64,000 nucleotides of DNA from Alligator mississippiensis (GCF_030867095.1 NC_081824.1:142939433-143003432); one strand, 5' to 3'. Positions 35,903 through 48,160 are shown, numbered from the stretch's first letter. Notes: generated by a model not told the origin, from the sequence alone. Translations and numbers: made by a program.

Positions 35903-36384
35903 GGGACAGAAATTACACAAACTGGTATAAGTGATTCAAAACTGGTTCAAATCTGTAACACAACAGAAGTTCAGTGCACATAAACCACTTTCAAAATGGC
36001 TGGAACTGGTTTAAGTGTGATACTATATCCATCCAAGTTTAACTAACTTAGGTTAAATCTGGTCATTGAAATTCTGTCCCAGATCCTCTCCAGATTCAAG
36101 TTACCTCCTAACATCCTAGGATGATTTTCATCCCTCCCTGCAAGCCACCCCCTCACAGGGTGGATAGGTTAGCCTTGGCCCAATCTGTCTGCTCCAGCCC
36201 AGCAGGGAGGCATACTCTAGTGCCCCCTGGCTTCTGGCCTGGGTCACTGCAGACATGTGGCTGCATTTCTGGAATCAAAAGTGAATGTCTGATCACTTGC
36301 TTATCGGTTGAATCTACGCAGCTTACACTAACCTGCAAAGATTGAATATTCAGCCTTAGGCTTTTTGACAGTCTGTATTTAACC
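35903..36384. mobile_element. DNA transposon (GGGACAGA-type termini), copy 1
   Basis: It begins GGGACAGAAATTACACAAAC and shares, in the same order, CAGTGCACATAAACCA, AAAATGGCTGGAACTGGTTT, CTAGTGCCCCCTGGCTTCT and AACCTGCAAAGATTGAAT with copy 2 (62121-63075). The right end GTCTGT mirrors the left GGGACAG. It is non-autonomous, about 480 bp, and has no transposase trace. Confidence 0.65.
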
Positions 36385-36389
36385 CCCAT

Positions 36390-36770
36390 GCACAGCAGAC
36401 CAGGTTCCTTGTCACTTGCATTGATGAAACTCTATTGGGCCAGATTCTGCCCCTCGTTACTAAAATATAATCCAGAATACAATGACTTGCAGTGACATGA
36501 CTCCAAAACTACATCAGTGTATATAATGCATTTGGTGATAAAAATGTCTGTAGCTAAAATGCATATACAGTCTTGGGAGCAGGAATCAGAACCCCTTCCC
36601 TGCCAGGATGATGTCCTTCTCCCTTGACCATAAATTTAAGCTCCCTTTGCTTTTTTTCCTTCTGGCCCTTTCCCCCTTTTTCACTATCCTGTACATGAGC
36701 TCCAAGAGAGGTGGGATAAGAGGTGCTGTCATTCACATGTGCCTCATAACATGGTGGTTGAGGTACTCTG
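36390..36770. other. Unique sequence, nothing recognised
   Basis: No gene or named repeat seen. Confidence 0.45.
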
Positions 36771-36774
36771 TTAG

Positions 36775-36870
36775 GACACAGAGCAGTCACAATCTCTGCA
36801 GCCGAGAGGGGACTAGAATCCAGATCTCCCAAGTCCTGGACACATTCTCTAACCACCTGTCTATTTGTTG
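36775..36870 (-). repeat. tRNA-derived SINE remnant
   Basis: On the minus strand GTGGTTAGAGAATGTGTCC, GGACTTGGGAGATCTGG and GATTCTAGTCCCC keep the A-box (GTGGTTAGAG) and B-box (ATTCTAGTCC) positions of a tRNA-derived SINE head. Confidence 0.65.
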
Positions 36871-36913
36871 AAGAAAAAGAACTTTATGATGTTTTGTAGG
36901 GAGATGCAAGTAT

Positions 36914-38066
36914 TAGGGCTACACCGATACATCAGTCTGATATCAGATTGGCACTGATATAAAAAAAAAAAAATAGTCTGTATCAGAAATCAGCCTGATA
37001 TGGCCAATAATTTGGCTGATAAATGGCCTATACATGCATGCAGCCACAGCACAACATGTAGGCGGCAAGCAGCACATCCCAGCAGCGTGGAGAGCTGCGT
37101 CCAGCTGGTAAGTCTGGTGTGGTGGAAGAGGAGAGGGGAGGGGTAAGGAAAGCAGGGAGGAGAGCAAGGCCCCCATGGTGAGGGAGGGAGTAGGGCTGGG
37201 GCAGGGACTGGGGCAACAGCTACCGAACCAGGGCGGGGTGGAGGCAGGCATAGGGCAGAGTTATGGTTCATGTTGGGGGGCACAGGGAGGGATGTGGGGG
37301 CAGCTCCTGCCACTGTGCACCATACATCTGGGAGCCACTCATCTGGCGCTCATCTGCTCATGCAGCAGCTCCCACCTCTGTTCCCACTGCTCATCTGGGA
37401 GGGCACGTGGGGGGAGGCATGTGCCTCTGGATCTGCTCAGGGCAGGGCAGGGCAGGGCTTGTGCTGGTGTTGTATGGGGCTCTTCCTGGCACAGGCTGGG
37501 CCGCTCTATGTTCGGAGCAGGCGACAGCGGCACTAGGAGAGAAGTTGGGCGGGGGCTACAGTGAATTGTGGCATGGCTGCAGCCCTCCCATAGCTCCCTT
37601 CCAGTGCCACCACTACCCACCCCGAGCACAGCCCCCACCAGGAAGAGCTTGGCACAGCCCCAGTCCCAGCCTGCAGTGGTGGTCATTCCATCCCGCCCCA
37701 CCCCACCCTACACAGATCTGGGGGCACACACCCCCCCATGCCTTCCCGGGGTGTGTGCAGTGGTGAGAGCTGCCCCGCCACCTCCCCACACCTCCTGGAC
37801 TAGACACTTGTGGCTCTGTCTCCCTCTCTGTCCTGCCCCAGCTGGGAAGGGCCCCCAGCCCTACTCCCTCCCTCACCACAGAAGCCTCGATCTGCATCCC
37901 CCACTCCTTCCCTTCCCTGTCCCATTCCACCACAACAGACTTACCAGCTGGCTGCAACTGGTAAGTTGCCAGGCTGGTATTGGAAATCGGATCAGTATCG
38001 GCCAACATGCCTCCTTATAAATCGTCTATCGGTATCAGTCCCAAAAATCTCTATCGATACACCCTT
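36914..38066. mobile_element. 1.15-kb DNA element with long inverted ends
   Basis: The left end TAGGGCTACACCGATACATC and the complement of the right end AAGGGTGTATCGATAGAG match as termini, with repeated GATATCAG/CCGATA words behind them. Farther in, 37100-37195 pairs with 37852-37950: AGCTGGTAAGTCTG, GTGGTGGAA and GTGAGGGAGGGAGTAGGGC all recur inverted. The arms are therefore about 200-280 bp with a GC-rich 650-bp middle. Open frames in the middle (up to 167 codons) have no domain. It is non-autonomous and hAT-like by terminus; the target duplication is unclear. Confidence 0.65.
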
Positions 38067-38069
38067 AGC

Positions 38070-38465
38070 TGTTATCCAAATAGATGTCTGTCTGCTCAGG
38101 TCAGAAGCCCTGCTTTATACTATTGGGAGAACTGGAATTCCAAACAAACATAGGCAGAGGTTAAAATCCTCCCACTGACATAAATGGAAAGCCACATGCC
38201 TCTTGGGTAACAGAGATTTTGTCTCCAGAGACATCTAAATGCTTCCTATTGAAATAAATGGGATAGCAGTGTGGTTCTGCAGGGTGAAGAGCAGTGCATC
38301 TGTGGTGGGCATATAAGATGTGTACTAGGTTCCCCGCTGAAAGAAAAGGAGAACTATACACCTACACAGGCAAAAATCAAATGCTTCCCTGACCCTGGCA
38401 GCCAAAGCCTCTGCTGACATTGAGATGTCAGACGTCTAGTGGGCTAAGTAGAATTTAGCTCTCTG
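38070..38465. other. Unique sequence with two palindromic modules
   Basis: TCCCACTGACATAAATGGA (about 38169) and CCTATTGAAATAAATGGGAT (38247 onward) are two of the five dispersed modules of this type. No gene seen. Confidence 0.45.
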
Positions 38466-38466
38466 T

Positions 38467-38702
38467 GGGCATGTCTACACATACAGTTTAGTACCTTTAA
38501 ACTAAATACACAGGTACTAAACTAAATGTGTTGTAATTGGTGCTAGTGATTAATAGCACCGGCGCATGCTTTTTAAGCTATACTAATGCATGGCAGACTA
38601 ATTCTACTGCACATTAACATATTATCATGGATTTTTTTGTGCCACACTAATGCACAGTAGAATTAGTCTACTGTGTCATTAACATCTTGTGTAGACATGC
38701 CC
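38467..38702. mobile_element. MITE, GGGCATGTCTACACA type, 236 bp
   Basis: Termini GGGCATGTCTACACA (left) and, complemented, GGGCATGTCTACACAAG (right) are a near-perfect inverted pair. The interior has self-complementary AATTCTACTGCACATTA and TAATGCACAGTAGAATTAG. Flanking trinucleotides (TGT and AGC) do not match. It resembles MITEs reported as abundant in crocodilian genomes (the name Chompy comes to mind, from memory only). Confidence 0.8.
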
Positions 38703-38704
38703 AG

Positions 38705-39530
38705 CGTCTACAAAAACCCACACACAAGGGCTCAACCATTTGTGCCTTTGTCTTGCCTACCTTTTGGCTGTTATTGCTACCAAAATTGCTGGTCTGGGGG
38801 AAAGCTGAAAGAGGGAACAAACAGCTCAAAAGAAAGGCCCCTTAACTGTGTGAGGGCAACATTTAGATCTCAAGATGGGAAGAGAGGGACAAGGGAAGAG
38901 TTATCTGACTGGTGGAAAAGACCCTCAAAAGCCTTTAAGATATAGCTACCATTAAGTATGAAAATCTCTTGAGCTGGAAGGTTGGGATGGCTGCCAGGTG
39001 AAACTTCAGAGAGCTCACAGTCATGTTTGATGTCTAAGCATAGAAGCATTTGCAATTTCATATGCAAATTTTAGATCTAGGGAGGCATAAAAGTGCAGAG
39101 GTCATTGACTGCAGCTGGTTACCTACTGAGACAAGTTTTCCCATCAGCATTTCCCTGTGGACCTGACAAAGCTTTTCTGTAAATCTAAAGGAGGAGTCCT
39201 AATTCAAACCATCATATTTCACCAACAGGGACTGGTAATTGGCAAGTCTAGTGTGAAGAACTGATCTAAAATATTTTTCCAGTTAGGCAAATCTAGTTTT
39301 TTAGCTTTGTCGTCTTTTGGTGTCATTTTTGTTGGCTTTGTTTTCACCTCTTGGTTGCAGCAGTGAAAACTAAAACCCCTGGTATGGTGTGAATTTAAAA
39401 TAGATCAAAGCCCTCAGCAAGTCTGCTCTCTGAGCTGAGTGTCCACCTGAGCAACTTGGCAGGCTATGGAAGTCCTTCACTAATGGGCTCTGTGGAAAGT
39501 CCAACTTGTAAAGGGACCAGGAGGCCCAAG
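38705..39530. other. Unique sequence, nothing recognised
   Basis: No coding or repeat signature. Confidence 0.45.
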
Positions 39531-39534
39531 ATGT

Positions 39535-40100
39535 GGGCAGTCTCGCCTAGTGGTTAGACACCTGAAGCACTGGTGTGGTCCTGATCATTTCCCCAAGGAG
39601 CTGGGGATATGGAGGGTCTGGTGTCAGAATTGGATTCAGGAGCTGTAGCCAAAAAGTCAAAGCAGGCCAGGATGAGAAACTGTAGCCAGAGGCAGGGTAA
39701 GCCAAGGGCTAACCAGTATCAAGAGCCAAAAGCCAGAACTGAAGGTCAAGCCAGAATCAAGAGCTGAGAACAGGAACCAAGGGATGTCAAAGCTCTTACC
39801 AGAATCAGAAGCTGGAAGCACACAGAAGGTCAGGAGCAGGAACTTTTGCCTTGTCCCACACGAAGACTGAAGGCTGGACCTGGTTTTTAAGGGCCTGCTG
39901 CCTATGGCTTCAGAAGACTGGCTACCCTGATTGCCTCGCTCAACCCAGCTGGGACCAGGCCACTGCTCTGGGCCTGCTGCAGGTGGCACTTGTTCCAGGG
40001 TTGACTTGCTCTGCTTTCTTCATTGGGACTGGCTAGGTGCAGGGTTGTGGCCTGGCATCATTACACAGGAACTCATGTGGTTTCTTCTCCAGTGCATCAG
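39535..40100 (+). repeat. AGCCAGAATCAAGAGC-type tract with possible LTR-like remnant
   Basis: CGCCTAGTGGTTAGACACC near 39545 is tRNA-SINE-like. 39640-39840 is a degenerate array of AGCCAGAA / TCAAGAGC / AGGTCAAGCC words, matched by a similar tract at 54190-54360 directly upstream of the LTR-like repeat there. A GGTTTTTAAGGGCCTGCTG segment follows at about 39880, loosely resembling GTATAAAAGGAGCTGC of that repeat. It is possibly a third, older copy. Confidence 0.4.
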
Positions 40101-40112
40101 GCATTTCACAGG

Positions 40113-40487
40113 TATGGTGGCCACTGATGGATCCCCAGAACACGGGACAGCCCTTGGTGGGGGGTGGGACCACCACCCCCTTTGGCCAATCAGCAGTGAG
40201 GGAAGCACTGGGACCACCTCCTTGGCCAATCAGCAGTAAGGGGTGGGGCCACCTTCTTCCCTCTTTCCCTCCCCCCTGCTGGCTCGGAACCCTACTCCTC
40301 CTGGCTGTGCATCGCCCTACCTCTAGGAACAGCCAACAGAACTGCAGGGACAAATGACTGACATGTATTTCCACTGATGAACTGAAAAACAGGACTTTTT
40401 GCTGTCCATTCCTCATTCATAAATGGATGGGGACAAAGGGTTTAAAACAGGACAGTCTGTTATAAAACAGGACCAATGGCCACCCTA
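40113..40487. mobile_element. hAT-like element with 8-bp target duplication, 375 bp
   Basis: Termini TATGGTGGCCACTGATGG and, complemented, TAGGGTGGCCATTGGTCC are inverted repeats. Flanks TTCACAGG (40105-40112) and ATCACAGG (40488-40495) agree at 7 of 8, fitting the 8-bp duplication made by hAT transposases. The interior holds two copies of TTGGCCAATCAGCAGT about 41 bp apart and GGACAGTCTGTTATAAAACAGG near the right end. No coding capacity. Confidence 0.8.
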
Positions 40488-40499
40488 ATCACAGGACAT

Positions 40500-40920
40500 A
40501 TTTGGGCCATCCAGACCTGAAGTAGGTGATACAACTGAGATCAAGGAAAATGAGACATCTTCTGACTTTGACTCCTCTTCAGGGCATGGCCTGTCTGTTC
40601 ATCTCACACTAGAACAGCTGAGATTGACTATCAACCCACAGGAGGTGGAGAAGAGGAGCTAACCTTAGGTTAGGATGTAATCACTGATCATGATGCATTC
40701 CCCTCTCAACCCAGTCTAGGCCTAAAATAACAAAGCTTCACATTCAACTTCTGAGGTATATACAGGCCTGAATACCAAAGGGAAAGAAAGAGGTGGAGAA
40801 AGTTCCTCATTGTTTTCTTCTTCAGGCTATAGAACAATGTCACAGCTCTTCCCATCTCATTCTCTCCATCTGCAGTGCTGTAAAAAATAAGAGCAAGTCC
40901 TCCATTTTTTTGATAGTGCA
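40500..40920. other. Unique sequence, nothing recognised
   Basis: No coding or repeat signature. Confidence 0.4.
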
Positions 40921-40924
40921 AGTC

Positions 40925-40985
40925 TGATGTAGCCATGATGGCCTAGAAATTATGCGAGGGGCAAGGATTTCTCCTAAGAATTCCT
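40925..40985 (+). repeat. Partial copy of the ATGCAAGGATTTCT-type repeat
   Basis: GATGGCCTAGAAATTATGC and GGGCAAGGATTTCTCC match the left end of the repeat at 15478-15620. Confidence 0.55.
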
Positions 40986-40989
40986 TGTC

Positions 40990-43900
40990 TCTTGCTCCAT
41001 TTTTTTGCATTTATGGAGCCAAGTATCTAAACCATGTTCCACGGTGGTATCAGAACAGCTCTCTTGAACAGCCAGGTACTCTTTCCAAAGTATTTATATT
41101 GCAATAGCACTTTGTAAATGGGTTAGTGAACCTGCTGCCTCTTCCAGACTGGCTTTGTCCCAAGGGGCTCTTCAGTTCTGAGGTGCTCTACAGCCAGTAC
41201 TTTCAAATGAAAAAATGTAATCTTATCTGGGCTGGTGAGCCTCTCCTGCTTATGAACTGCTCTTTTCCACTATTTCTAGCCTCTCTCTTGCTCTCTGGGG
41301 GGTTTAATTATGTGTGGGTGCTCCTTGAGTGAGAGGCCCAGCTTCAGGCAGTTATATCATGAGCTTTCTGCCACCTCTTAAAAGGCCACACTGCCCTCTT
41401 ACACACCTACAGCCCCCTGACCAGGCTGTGGCCTCGCTGTGTTATGCATTGTATGAACACCTAAAAAAATGACCGAGTTGAATATAAATCCAGAGTCATT
41501 TTAATGAAGAGAATAAGTTTGTTCTGGATTTACACTGGTGCCACAGAACAGAATCTAACTCTCAGGTCCAGATCCTATTTGACCTATTAGGCATCTGAGT
41601 GATACGCAAGCATCTAACCCTGCTTAAGGCCCAGCAAAGCCCTTAATGAGCAGCATGCTGGGGCAACAGGGGTACAGGGCAGTCATAGAGCTGCTCTGGC
41701 AGGTGCTAGAGCATCTCTATGGAAGACCCAGCCTCTGGTTGCTGCAGCCTGCTGCTTCAGAACCCAGACTGTACTACTTGTTTTCCCCCCCATGCGGCTT
41801 TGTGTTTTTTTTAATTAGTGGGATTTCCCAGTATCAAATTCAGAGTCCATGCTGGGACATTTTTTCATTCCCAGCATACCTCTTGTGGCATCTCAAACTG
41901 CTTTGAGATGCTGCAACAAGCATGTGCTCACTCATCTGGATGCAGCCAATATGTTTAACTTTCTGACATTCTCATATTAGCCTTGAGGTTAAACCAAAAC
42001 AAGTGTCAAGGAGAAAGAGGACACACCACCATTTCATCTCAACAGTTTTTCAGGGGTTTGAGCAGGGTGGATGGAAGATGAACACACTTAAACACCCAAA
42101 TGGTGGAAAGGATCTGGCTCTCAAGTTCCCAATGAAGCTGGATGGAGGTACAACATGACCTGCTCTCTAAAGCCTTGCACGCAGCTCATAGGACTATATT
42201 TTTGCACTTCTGATAAAAAGCAGGGGGGATCCATCAACTTCTTGTCAGCATCTGACAGGATAGCAATGTTAGTAAGGAAAAATGTCACCATTTTAGTGCA
42301 CTGCCTATATAAATAATTATAGCATTTGAGAAATTCAGGTGTCCTGTGGCTGTTTCTTTTAAAAGGTGGCATCTGTGTACCCTCCTACCATCCTCTTTTA
42401 ATATTAACACATTGAGCACATATTTGGTTATAGAAAAAAAGAGAGATATTTTCAAAAGAAACTTCAAAAAAGCACCTATTTGTTCAGTAAGAATTAGACT
42501 ACCGAAGCCCCATTTCCCACCACAGTTTAGGCAGCTTGGAGTCCAAGTCTCACCGAAAGTTGACAGAACATAAAGTAACTTTGAAAAATTTGCCTGAGGA
42601 CTGTTTGCAGCTGTTGAATTACCCACTGTTAGCCTCTACGGATTTCTCTTGGGAATTCTTAGTCTAGGAACTGGATCCAACTCCAACTGAAATCAACATG
42701 AAGCATTTTATTTTAGTGCAAACAAGGCTGGGGCCTAGAAAAAGAGATGAGCACAATCAGGCATATATGCTAATATGACACATGCTTAGTCTCCAATACC
42801 CATATTTTATGCATCCCCTTGTTATCAGGTTTATAAAGTATCCTGGGCTGTTTGAAAGTTCTGCCATCTAAGCGTTTAAACAGAGACAAGAGAAACAGGC
42901 TGCAATTCATCAAAAAGGCAGGAAAGTAATGTATGTAAGCTTCAAGATTGAAAAAGTGGCCAAGAGATATTATCTGAAGTGAACTTTCCCATGAAGCCAG
43001 AGCTTATTTCCTTCACAGGCTTAAACCCTGCACGTACCTCTTCAGATCTCAATACTCATCTTTTCCAGAGTGGAATAAAAATGAACCAACAACTTGCCAC
43101 ACAAATCATTTGCCACCCATCCTGTGTAGTTATCTTGTGTTTCTGAAGCATGTCCTAAACAATAGGAAGTGGCAGTGTATAAGACAAGCACCATTTACTA
43201 TCTAGCCAGCTGTCTGAGCAATATGATAGACCTGGAATAAGACAATAACACCTTTAAACCTTCCACACCAACATAAATTCCAAACACATTATAAATTTTA
43301 AAGCTCTCCAGTAAAAAAAACCAAACAAACAGTCTTTCTGGATCTCTTTTTGAATGTCAAGTAATATACCTAAAAGGCAGTCACATTAGACTTTACCTCC
43401 CTTTATTACACCAGTCATGAGAAGTCCACCTGAGCCAGATAACCCACTGTTCTAATGCAGTCAAGGTATGTCAGCTTCTCTAGCTAACAGTCTGCAAGGA
43501 ACAATGTGGCTAGTATCCTATCTGATCACCTTTGACTTGCCCAGCTGAATGACCTGGTACCCATTTACAGCCGGGTTGACTGGAGAAAGCCTTCTGCATG
43601 AGCCTGAAGAGAGGCTCTAACTCATGCCTCTGTCATCACAGTACTACTAGTGTTTAAAATAAAAGTAATTTCCACCAGGTGTGTAAGGCCAAACAATAAG
43701 TTGTCTGAGCCAAGCTATTATTTATGGGATAATAAACAAGGGTATGAAAATAGCCAGATGTTACTTAAGCAGGCTGATAAAAACCTGAGCAGCAGTAAAA
43801 ATTATTAGAAGAACAAACATGGAAATAAATACAGAACAATTAAAATAAGATTTAGGTTAAGCTATTTTCCTTATCTATGATCTTGAATAATGAGTTACCT

Positions 43901-44800
43901 TAAGCTACGTTTTGGTCTGTATCATTTGGTGTTACATGATACAGATGTTATCGTTTGGTAACACGTGCTGCAAACATCGCCTTCCTTGCCCTTCTGGGTT
44001 AGTCATTCATCCCTTCAGCCAGTTTGCCAACAGAGACTAGGATTCTAATTCAGTCCTTAGCAAAAGGTATTCCATGTCTATGCTTTCCTCGTTCTCCCCA
44101 GCAGTACTTCTAGTATCTGCATCCTAAGTTTTCATGGTAATACCAACCTACCAGTGCTAACAATGGTATCTACTTATTGAGCTTTACAGCAAGTTCCAGA
44201 AGAACAACAAGGAAGGAGTCAAAGGAGAGAAACTAGAACTGTGCTACTGCTATAGAACTCTGTACCAAAGAGCAACACAAGTGTCATTCTTAATATTGCA
44301 AATGCAGCTATTGTACAGGGTTGTGTTTGTGAGGTTGACCATGGACTGACCCCTCACCTCAGTATACAGGACTTGAAACTGTTACTGAAAGTTCATTCGG
44401 AAGTTCAAGAGCAACTTCAAACACCACACCTTACCCAGTCCCTCTAAAACCCCAGGGTATTATTGCTTAACAGTAAGAAAAGGTGGAAGGAAGCTCATGA
44501 GGGAGGATTACTATTAACCTACCATTTTTGTGCCTCCTGCTTGTTTCCTTTCCCACCTGGTCTCTTTGAGAGTACACTGCCTGGCTACTCTCCAGTTTTA
44601 TGCTTCAATGGGGTCCGCAAGAATGCCACTACTCTTTAATTCAGAAAACCACTAGGTCTTCAAAAGCACTAGTATGTATGACAGTTATCTTCCAAGTTTT
44701 CTTACCTAGGAGGACAAGAGAGAGACCACCACCCCTTGTTGCTCCATTCAATTATGCACTAAGCCCAGGTGCTTTGAAGTGGCCTGCAGCAGTAGCTAGT
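40990..44800. other. Long unique stretch, nothing recognised
   Basis: 3.8 kb of AT-rich sequence without recognisable coding exon or repeat. Parts may be conserved non-coding sequence, which cannot be judged here. Confidence 0.4.
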
Positions 44801-44819
44801 GAACCTTAACTACATAGTA

Positions 44820-45560
44820 GGAGTTTATCTTCCATTGCCTGCTGCTCTGTGGGAGGGGAGGAGGGAATGGCACCACCTCCTGGCCTTGTAACAAGAACTT
44901 GCCTAGCAGTTTTCCTCTCTGAAGAGCCAGGAATGAGAGACCAGCCAGCCAGTCTGGAAGGGGAGAATGTAGCCACAAAAATCACCAGAAGCAACTCAGG
45001 GAACTGTAGGAAGGGTGTGAAGAGAGGAAGGGTGACAGGGCAGCTGTAGAGCTATTTCCCCTCTGTGCAAACTTTGGGGATTGGGGGTCAGGAAGGGGGG
45101 AGCGCTCTGGGTAAGACAGGCTGCCAGAGTTGGAGCCTCCCTACTCCCCTAGACCAGCCTGTGCAGGGGGAGGCCAGTCTTGAAGGGAAGGGGATTGTCC
45201 AGCCCAGTCCCTGAGCCCCAGTTGAGGGCTTCCCAGGAATGGCATGGGGATCGGTGAGGCCTGGGCAAAAGGTGCAGGGAGCAGAACAATAAGGGCTGGT
45301 AGTGCTCAGAGCCACAAAGCAGTGGGTGGTACAGCTGCAGCTGGACTCATCCTGGTGCTGGGATGGAGCTGCTGCCGGGAAAGAGCTACTGAGAGGCAGG
45401 AAGGGGTTGTGGGTCAGGAGTGAGGGGCACTGGCAGGGCTGTGGGTTGGGAGTGAGGAACAAGGGCATGGGCACAGACAGGGCACTGGCATCTCAGTGCT
45501 GCTCAGCACCCCGACATCCTGGTGAGCAACGGGGTCAGAGGCAGTTCTGATTTTTCTACA
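44820..45560. repeat. GC-rich repeat-like block
   Basis: Purine-rich GC-rich DNA with recurrent GGGTCAGGAGTGAGGGGCACTGG-like words (GGGTCAGGAGTGAGGGGC at about 45411, GGGTTGGGAGTGAGG at about 45443). It differs sharply from both flanks and is probably the interior of a non-autonomous element. Termini not found. Open frames here have no domain. Confidence 0.4.
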
Positions 45561-46080
45561 ATAAAAAAACCAAAAGCAAATGCCAAAGTATATAAATATT
45601 TAGAATCCATTTTATTATGACAGAGGCACTGGTAGGCTTCCAAATTGCTTTAAAATTGTAAATATATCAATAAAACACTGCCCAACTGATCTCTCTCTAT
45701 GTAGCAATGTTTCATTTCAGTCACAGAAAAACATGGATTTGGGGTATTTTAATTAGAAAATTTGTGGGTTTTATCAGAGAATTTGCAATTTTTAACCAGA
45801 CAATACCAGGATCCCTGCTGGTGAAGCAAGTGGCAGGACCTGGCCAGAGGAGCCTGCTTAGGACCAGCACTGGGGACCTCCTAGTGGCTGACCTCCTGGC
45901 CATTTGGGGCCAGGAGGACATGCCTTGACAGTTCAAAGTAGGCCACTGCAATGGGCATATCTTCTGGGTGATAGGGGATGAGACTCAGTATGGATAAGGA
46001 CTGCAGATAGCCAGTGTGCTTAGAGAATTGAGTTATAGCTAGTAGGATTATGTTTTGGTTTTTGTTTTAACTGGAGGACT
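45560..46080. other. AT-rich sequence then GC-richer spacer
   Basis: AATAAA-like words and A/T tracts up to 45800. No gene recognised. Confidence 0.35.
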
Positions 46081-46194
46081 GGGTTAGGGAAGGTCAGGAG
46101 GTCCCAGCGAATCGCATAAGGCTTGAGCCTGCTGGGGGAGTGGAGGCAGGACGAGTGGTAGTATAGCTGCCCAGGAGGGACAGCAACAAGAATC

Positions 46195-46420
46195 ATGGAT
46201 CCACAACACAGGAGGGACAAAGACAGGGGTAAGAAGAGCCCACAGCCCAGAGAGGTGCAGAAAACAGGCCTAGAGCCCAAAGAAGGGCAGAGCCAAAGCC
46301 AGTGACCCACAGACAAGGAGGGGCAGGGACACGGCTAGTGAGAGCCCACCACCCAAAGTTGAGGCAGAGATGAGTTAGAAAAAGCCCAGCCCCAGGAAGG
46401 GTGGAGATTGACATGAGACT
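46195..46420. repeat. Degenerate tandem repeat, period about 36-40 bp
   Basis: Units headed AGCCCACAGCCCAGAGAGG, AGCCCAAAGAAGGGCAGAG, ACCCACAGACAAGGAGGGGC, AGCCCACCACCCAAAGTTG and AGCCCAGCCCCAGGAAGGG recur with GTGAG / CAGAG-rich connectors. The array lies in a wider purine-rich block (46.08-46.8 kb) that may be part of a retroelement. Confidence 0.6.
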
Positions 46421-48160
46421 GAAAAGGCAGAGAAGCCTGGATGAGAGACTGGGGCTTAGGGCCTACTGAACTGTTTGACTGGTATGCCTGCGAGGCATGG
46501 GCAAGGCTACAGGGGAGGTTGGAGACCGTGATTAGCCTATAAGGCAACAGGTGCCTCTGGGGGCATGTGTGGGCCAAGAGGATTGATTGGGAACAGCAAG
46601 GTCTGAGAGGGATCCGTGGGTAAAGAGGACAGGTTATGGTTTGCTCTAAGACCCTCGGGTGGCCTCCCTTTCCAAGTTTGTTAATAAGAACAAGGTGCGC
46701 CAGGAAAGAGGAAAGGGAGACTACTTTAGTGCAGAACAGGAGGTGAGTTGCCACCAGGGGGCCCGAGAGCCACTTCTGAAGCACCAGACATGTTACAGTA
46801 CCCATTTACAATTCTCAAACTATAAGTACTCCATAGTAGTTTGCTCCTTCTTGGGGTAGCTGGAACTGTGGAGTCAAGAAGCATGGTGCATAACAACTGC
46901 CAAAACCACTGACCTGGCAACACTGTCAGCTGCATCTAATGTTACCTGCAAGGCTGTTTTTGTCACAAGCTGACACTCAAAGGCCAGAGATAGTAAGTCA
47001 TTGTGGGGGAAGGCATTTGCCAAAGGCAGGATCTGCTTCTAGACCCTGAAAACATATCAAGCCAGGAGCACTTGAGACTTTGCAATCCTAAATTATAGGC
47101 TTGAGGAGAATCAGGACCTCTTTCCAACTTGGATCTGACTTTTTGCTTCTTTATTCTTAAAATTGCCAAGTCTTATATTTGGCAGCTGTTACTACCAAGG
47201 AAGGTGGTTATCAGATGAGAATATAAGGCACTCTATATTTATTATCAGCCCTCTGGGCAAGTGGAGGGCAGAATACGGGTGTCTGCCACACTGTATCCTA
47301 ACATTTGTTATGGCTTCATTGATTGGTACAAGCAGTTTGGAAAGACCAGTCTATTGTACAATGTCTACCAGAGGTCAGTTGACTTGATCAGCTCCTCTGT
47401 CTAGATTTTAAGTTGGGTAACTAGACTTGGACGGCTCTGAGAACTGTCAGTGTCCTTCAGTGGTAAAGAAACAGAGTGCACTGAGGTAGTGCCTGGGGAA
47501 GGCAACTCTCAGGAATTTCCCATCAGGAAGGAATTGGCAAATTACTCATGTCTCTCTAGGGTGAGGCTAAAATGTCCTGGTGCCAAGGAAGCAGACAGAA
47601 CAAGTGACTCTGGGTCCAGGATCAAGTGCTCAGATTGCAGATGACTCAGTGGGATGAGAACTGGCCCTATGTTAGTAGGTGGTAAATAAGGAGAACACAA
47701 GCAATTTCCTTGAGGTGCTCTCCACTTGTGATCTCCTCTCAGGACATAGAAGGGATTTTAATGGATACTGGCACCAAAGCTGACAAAGGTCAGTGGAGGT
47801 ATTCTGCAGCAAGTACACAGTGCCACAGAGAATTTCAGTCCTGGATTGGAAGCTGAACTTTTGCCTTAGCTTCTCCTCATGGTACTTGAGGGTCCTAAGG
47901 GTGGTGAAATGACATATTAGACATGGGCTCAGCATGCAGATCTTTCCCAAGCAAGAGAGAACTTGTGTGTGTTTGTTTAAAACTGAAGTCAAGGCCATTG
48001 CAGGAGGCACACACCCAAAATGGTAGTGTGTGTTAGAAAAGCCCAATTAAAAGGCATAACAGCAAGGGTACTGCCACTTCTTTGAATAAATTCTGATTCC
48101 ACAAAGAATATGATGCAAAAAGGGACTAAAAACAGGACAACAGTCCCAACAAGGCAATGA
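46420..48160. other. Purine-rich tail of the repeat block, then unique sequence
   Basis: 46420-46790 stays GC/purine-rich without a defined end. 46800-48160 is non-coding with nothing recognised. Confidence 0.4.

Noticed and set aside
36775..36870. Functional tRNA gene
   Set aside because: Box A and B remnants are present but there is no full cloverleaf and no terminator; it is a SINE head.
37175..38020. Overlapping frames of 129-167 codons
   Set aside because: They sit in the GC-rich middle of a long-TIR element on both strands at once; no domain.
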